The position numbers and the translations under genes are program-made. A DNA stretch of 64,000 nucleotides. It comes from CAVQSS01 sp963746605. GTDB taxonomy: Bacteria; Desulfobacterota; RBG-13-43-22. The stretch covers positions 62,001 through 126,000 of the forward strand of contig CAVVCH010000055.1 of NCBI GenBank assembly GCA_963746605.1, in the 5' to 3' direction. Shown here in pieces: positions 59,177-64,000 of this stretch (position 1 is its first letter; each line of letters begins with the position of its first letter). The notes under the pieces are model-generated. The model saw nothing but the letters and a program-made list of their open reading frames with translations. It made no database searches and had not been told where the DNA came from.

Positions 59177-59566
59177 TTAATCTCCCACAAAGCATCGGTC
59201 CGTGCTCAGGTGTGTTGGTGAGCAGATGAACATCGCGCACAAACGGGCGGTTCCGGTATTCATCAACTGATGGACCGTTCCTTCGGGTATGGAAAAACAA
59301 TCCCCTTTCTCAACCGGAAATTCCGATTCCCAGGCGACCCGGTCCTGCCCATCCACCCGGCCGATCTTCATCAACCCTCGGCCGTCAAGGATATGATAAA
59401 TCTCTACACCTTTCCGGTGGTAGTGGGGTTTTACCCATTTTTGTTCGGCTATTTCGGCTACAAAGATGGAGATGGTTTCATCCCCGGTCAGCTTGTCGAC
59501 CTTGATGCCCGCCTTTTCGTCCGCTGTCACTTTTTCCAGTTCCCGGTAAATGTTTTTTATCTCCAT
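59177..59566 (-). CDS. Cupin-domain protein
   Basis: 129 residues. V-K-P-H-Y-H-R-K-G-V-E-I-Y-H-I-L and G-D-C-F-S-I-P-E-G-T-V-H-Q-L carry the two cupin motifs with three His ligands and one Glu. It is probably a metal-binding small-molecule enzyme or sensor. It diverges from the LysA-like gene. Confidence 0.82.
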   Translation of the reverse strand: MEIKNIYRELEKVTADEKAGIKVDKLTGDETISIFVAEIAEQKWVKPHYHRKGVEIYHILDGRGLMKIGRVDGQDRVAWESEFPVEKGDCFSIPEGTVHQLMNTGTARLCAMFICSPTHLSTDRCFVGD

Positions 59567-59636
59567 GTCCGGCCTCCTTATATTTAAATTGTTTAACTGT
59601 TGACTTCCTGGTTTGTCAAGATATATGAAATTGGTT

Positions 59637-61134
59637 ATGAACTTGCAAATGGCCGGTTTTGATACCCTGAAGTTGGCGCAACGATTCGGCTTGCCGCTCC
59701 ATCTTTACGATGCAGGGCTAATCACCGGAAACATTCAGGCCTTCCAAAAAGGTATTCATTGAAAGTGGCTTGGACGGGACGGTTTTTTATGCCGTCAAGG
59801 CCTGTGGGTTTCCGGAAATGATAAAGGTGGCGGCCCGGGCCGGAATCGGGGCGGATGTGGCCTCGGAGTATGAACTGGCGACGACCCTGGAGGCCGGCAT
59901 TCCTCCGGAGAAGCTGATCATTCACGGCAACGCCAAGACCGATGCCTATCTTGAACAGTCGGTGGCCCTGGGTGCCCTGATCGCGGCCAACCATCATACG
60001 GAATTCGACCGGATCGAGTCCGCCGCCGGAAAACAGCGGAAAGAAGCGCGGGTGCTGCTCCGTTTGTCCGGTTTTGATTTGGGGCCGGTTACGGCAAAAG
60101 GAATCTTCACCGCCGGAGTCTGGTGCAAGTTCGGGGAACCGCTGGCCCATGTCCCTGCCCTATTGGCCGCCCTCAAAAAATGGCCCCATATTGATCTGGT
60201 CGGTTTCCACGCGCATATCGGATCCCAGATTACCGAGGTGGAGCCCTATCAGGCGGTCTTGGGCAGGATGGCTGAACTGTCCGGTCAGTATCAGGAAATA
60301 ATCGGTCGACCGGTTAGGATCTTGAATCTGGGCGGCGGATTTCCCGTGTCCTATTTAGGCCCGAGGACCTGGAATAGATTATTAAAGGATATTCCAGGAC
60401 ACCATTTGAAATCTTACTCTCGCCCCATCCCTCAACCTAGAAAGGGGAAAGGACTGGATTCCGGCTTTCGCCGGAATGACGACGAGAGATATTCCCAAGA
60501 GGTTCGATCGATAACCTGGGAGGGAATGACCGGCGGATTCAAGCCCGACCCCGAAACAGGAAAAATTGATTGGCGACGCTGGTCTGGAGAAAGATTTTAT
60601 TCTCTTTACTCGAAAGAGAAAATGCTGGCCCGATTGCTCAAGGGGAAGGTCCCCTTGTCAGGGGAAAGAGGATCCGGTTATAAAAGTATGGAAAGGATCG
60701 GTAGTCCGCGGCTGATTGTCGAGCCGGGCCGGGCGATTGTGGGAGACGCGGGAATCACCCTGGCGCGGGTAGTGGATACCTATCCGGTGGTCGATGGGTA
60801 TCCCCTGGTAACACTCGATCTCGGCATCGTCAACCACGGAACCGGCCTGGTGGAGCCGGATCTTTATCCCTGGACCCTGGCCAACGACATCGAACGAAAA
60901 GACCGTCGGCCTTTTCGTGCCTTCGTGGCCGGGCGATTGTGCTTCTCCGGGGACCTGCTCTCCCGTTATTTGGTCTCTTTTCCCCGAAAACCCATCCACG
61001 GAGACATCGCCGTCATCGAGAAAACCGGCGCCTATGCCCCCACATTTTTCGCCTCCCGGGCCAACGGATTTCCTGTGCCGGCCAATGTCCTGATCGACAA
61101 AGGCCACCGCACGATAAAAATGGACGGGCCATAG
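59637..61134 (+). CDS. LysA-like PLP decarboxylase, one frame break and a REP-like insertion
   Basis: About 495 residues across a break near 59750 (one A fewer or more in CCAAAAAGG). F-Y-A-V-K-A-C has the PLP lysine, H-A-H-I-G-S-Q-I and L-G-G-G-F-P-V the phosphate site, E-P-G-R-A-I-V-G-D-A-G the EPGR motif, and G-R-L-C-F-S-G-D the Cys/Asp of the dimer active site, as in diaminopimelate decarboxylase and its relatives. About 60 extra residues follow G-G-G-F-P-V and include G-L-D-S-G-F-R-R-N-D-D, translated from a perfect 8-bp palindrome (60458-60477). Its exact amino-acid substrate is not certain. Confidence 0.75.
60458..60477. repeat. REP-like palindrome inside the decarboxylase gene
   Basis: ATTCCGGC-TTTC-GCCGGAAT is a perfect hairpin of the widespread GATTCC-[CG]-GC...GGAATGACG type. 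It stays in frame and adds L-D-S-G-F-R-R-N-D-D to the protein. Confidence 0.75.
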
Positions 61135-61225
61135 CGTCAGCGCCATTTTCAGGGAATCGAAAAACCTTGCTGGACGTTTGCCACTTCTTTCCATAAACCG
61201 CTTAGGCTTTTAACCCTACGGCCGG

Positions 61226-64000
61226 TTACTGGTTTAGAATCAGCGGCAGATACAGCAGGCTGCCGCCGGTGGTAACCTCCAGTGAAAGCTGCTGGTTGTT
61301 GTTGGCCACATAGGAATCCTGGACACTGGTGACGGAAGCGCTGAAGTTGATCCATCCTTTTTCTCTGGGCGTCACGACGATGGAAACCAGATTGCTTTGA
61401 AGGCTGCCCAGGGTCCCGATCGTGCAGGTCACCACCCCCCCGGCCTGGGTGCAGCTTCCCTGTCCGCTGGCCGCCGAAACAAAATCAACCGAAGACGGCA
61501 GGGTGGCCGTCAGAACCACACTGGTGGCGTTTGAAATCCCCTGATTGCCTACGGAGGCCTGGAAAGCGAGGGGAGTCCCCGTTTTCCCCGGGTTGGGATA
61601 GGCAAAGAGCATTAGGTCCGCATCCACCGAATAATTCGTAAAACCGATCTGATAGGGGTCCGTCAGGGAATCCCCGGTGCCCCCATACAGGGCGTCGTAC
61701 AAAACGGCATCAGCGAAATAATAAGGCCCTTCACCTCCATGGTTCTGAATGTCCTGTCTGGAAAAGTACAGGGACAAAAGATAGGTGCCCCCGGAAAGAG
61801 CCACATTTCCGGTCGTCGCCCGGGCCACGGCCAGGCCGTTCTTATCCAGGAGCCAGCCACTTAAATTATAGGTACTGGTAAAGAGTACGGATATTTCCGC
61901 CTCCACCACCAGGGTATCCCAGGCTCCGTCTCCGTTCGAATCCCACAGGTAATCCTTAAAATGTCGGGTTAACCGCACCCAAGGTGTATTCTCGGAGCCG
62001 GTTTTAAAGCCCCAGGAAAAAGGCCCATCCAGGGCATTTCCCTGGGCATCCAGGATGGTCGAGGTCAGCGTTACGGTGTACTGAGTGTCGGCTGAAAAAT
62101 TGGCGTTGGGACGAAAGAGAGCCGTTCGGGTAGAGGCGTTATAGCTGATCTGCCCGGAAACGGCGTCCCCATTCTTGTCGCTGACCGTAAAGGATTGGCT
62201 GGTAAGGCTGGCGGGATTCATGGGCTTATCAAACTGTACGGTGATTAACGCGGCATTCAACGAGACCCGGTCGTCACCCGCGCCCGGGCTGAAGCGGACC
62301 ACCCGAGGAGGATAAATATTGACCTCCGTGGTAAAGGCCCAGACCGATCCGGAATTCAAAGGGACCCCGCTTACACTGGTAATGCCTGTAGTCACCGTAG
62401 CCGTATAGACGGTATTGTAGGCCAAAGCCGCCTTGGGGATAAAGGCGGCTTCCTGATCGGCCCCTCGATACGAGAGAAATCCCTCGACTTTTGTGCCCTG
62501 CGGGTCTTTCAGGAAAAAGGTGTTGCTGTTTATCGTCGAAGGATTGACCGGCTCACTAAATCCTATCACCAGGGGAGATTTAGGGTTGACCTGGCCGGCC
62601 CCCGATACGGGATTAAACATGACCAGTCGGGGAGCATTAGTAATCGTGAAGGTCCCGCTGGTCCTGGTAGTAGTATTGATCCCGTCGCTGACTGAAATCT
62701 TTACCTGGCATTTGGTGCTGCTGGGGAATCCCCGGGTGTCCAGGCGGAAGGAGTTGGAAGCGCCGGTTGTCGCGTCGATGGTTAAGGGGTCCCAGTTGGC
62801 TCCGCCATCGGTACTTAAGGCCAGGGAGGAATAGAGGGTGCTCCCCGGGTCGGCGTCGGCGGCGGTCCAGATGATGGGCTGCTTTCCGCTCCAGCTATGG
62901 CCCGCCAAGGGGGCCGTGATGTTCAGTTGGGGACTGGTGGGGCTGGGGGTCATACTAAAAAGTACCGCTGTCCCGTGTTTTATTCGCAGTTGGCTGGTTC
63001 CGGCCGGGTAAGGGACCTTCAGGATAAATCGGGATATCCCCTCCACCGCCGGCCCGACCTCAAAGGGCTGACTGGAAAGGAGACCGGAGCCGTTATAAAA
63101 CTCCAGGGCATACTCCCCTGCTGAAGGGGCCGTCCATTCTCCTGGTTCCAAAACATACCAGGGGTCCACCGTAACGACGTTATCCGAAATCCTGATGGAA
63201 CCCGAAGCCAGGAGCAGCGGCTCACCGGATTGTAAATTCTCAACCAGACTGGCTTGGAAAAGCGAGAGCAACTGGTCATATTGCCACTTTACGGCCCAAA
63301 GCTTATATCCTACACTTTCAACCGGATCGGCATGCATAAAATGCCTGATGGGCGAATCTTCCATAGCGGGTGAGCCGCTCAGGGACCACACACTCGGGCG
63401 CCTGTCTAACCTCAAGGGAACATCAAATCCTTCACTGGCGTCGATATTGTTATAAACATAAAACTCACTGGAATAGTCCTCGAAATTTCCTAGCATATGG
63501 CCAAATTCATGGGCTAAGACGAAAGGATCGACGTCGTTACCTATGAGCACTGTTTTTTTATAGTAAGCATGTTCAATCCCAAACGGTCCCAACCAGGGAT
63601 TAGGGAGGACTCCGACCAGGGCATCGTAATTAAATTTGTAGGCCATCTTATTAAGTACCGCCATGAGCCGATGCTTATCGGCGTCTGTAGATTTTACAAA
63701 ACTGTAACTGAACAATTCCGGAGGATCCCAAACCCTTTTTTGAGATAACCCACCGACCGCGGATAACCTGACTGGGGGCAATAGGATAAACCGACTGGAG
63801 TTTGGAGTGATTTTGATCGGCCTTATCTTGAATGTTTACGCAAGGAAGCGTTTCCAAGGGATCTTGACAGTCTACTACATTACCCGTTGCATTCCAGTCT
63901 CCCAAATAAATCGGTAGCAGCCCATAGCGAAAGGTTTTGGAATTCTTGATTAAATACCCGGCTTCGGTTGAGATAAAAGTCCTGGGTTTTGAACCCGGCT
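61226..64000 (-). CDS. Large secreted metalloprotease-like protein with Ig-like repeats and LP tail, N-terminus beyond window, one frame break
   Basis: More than 900 residues, reaching the right edge. L-A-H-E-F-G-H-M-L-G is a zinc-protease HExxH motif, about 90 residues after the frame break near 63740. There follow two Big_5/SbsA-like Ig-like domains (P-V-S-G-A-G-Q-V-N and S-P-G-A-G-D-D-R-V with F-x-x-P-V/M-N-P-x-[ST]), a DUF11-like repeat (G-N-Q-G-I-S-N-A-T-S-V-V-L-T-A-T-L-P) and the tail S-L-L-Y-L-P-L-I-L-N-Q. The signal peptide is outside the window. It is probably a cell-surface or released protease or adhesin. Confidence 0.8.

Noticed and set aside
1..64000. CRISPR arrays, rRNA genes, intact transposases or prophage
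   Set aside because: No regularly spaced direct repeats, rRNA-like stretches or transposase motifs were seen; repeats present are dispersed palindromic elements.

Overview
The window reads as a chromosome segment from a Gram-negative, probably anaerobic bacterium, most likely of the former Deltaproteobacteria (Desulfobacterota). Support comes from a lipoprotein/outer-membrane gene set (LolA, MlaD/F/E, signal-peptidase-II lipobox), a ccsB-hemA-siroheme (MET8-type) block, [NiFe]-hydrogenase maturation genes hypA/hypB/hypF, GTP-type PEP carboxykinase, a ferritin-like protein and a cofactor-chelatase gene. There is no rRNA gene and no decisive phylogenetic marker, so the placement is an inference from gene content.

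Layout. 0-1.5 kb: 3' part of a secreted beta-helix protein, broken in frame. 1.6-6.1 kb: TraB-like protein plus MoxR ATPase, HicAB toxin-antitoxin, HARE-HTH regulator, YkgJ-type cysteine-cluster protein. 6.3-13.6 kb: AcuC-like deacetylase, pckG, then a four-gene signalling cluster (LapB/HD-GYP-type N-terminal module, HDOD, soluble hybrid histidine kinase, response regulator). 13.9-16.4 kb: two convergent secreted proteins. 16.3-21 kb: thioesterase, ABC-2 exporter pair, small HTH/zinc-ribbon protein, YycJ-like metallo-hydrolase, Spy-like periplasmic protein. 21.1-27.7 kb: ChlI/ChlD-type chelatase with a dnaX-like slippery site, HD protein, hypA-hypB-hypF. 27.8-30.9 kb: small secreted protein and a two-subunit molybdenum hydroxylase. 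31.5-34.5 kb: four-gene glycan/amino-sugar cluster preceded by an inverted-repeat element. 34.5-38.9 kb: ferritin-like protein, siroheme gene, ccsB, hemA. 39.1-45.2 kb: ssb, plsC, rnj, ftsK, lolA. 45.4-49.8 kb: WPLF-repeat lipoprotein downstream of mlaEFD. 50-54 kb: HIT protein, tRNA-Arg with an integrase remnant, ElyC-like DUF218 protein, tandem Tyr/Pro-rich secreted proteins, rhodanese. 54-61 kb: tgt, YdhR-like protein, pyruvate-kinase C-domain protein, FAH-family hydrolase, Phd/ParE-type toxin-antitoxin, cupin, LysA-like decarboxylase. 61.2 kb to the end: large secreted metalloprotease-like protein that runs off the window.

Three themes stand out. (1) Four otherwise unrelated secreted proteins end in the same short tail, [FY]-L-P followed by three or four hydrophobic residues and the C-terminus; this is a candidate sorting or processing signal. 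(2) Intergenic spaces are filled with at least five families of dispersed palindromic repeats, including about 190-235 bp elements with terminal inverted repeats, and these repeats sometimes supply start-codon sequence or sit inside genes. (3) About thirteen single-base frame breaks occur in otherwise good genes. Most look like sequencing or assembly indels, but the one in the chelatase gene falls exactly on an A-AAA-AAG heptamer and is a strong candidate for programmed -1 frameshifting.
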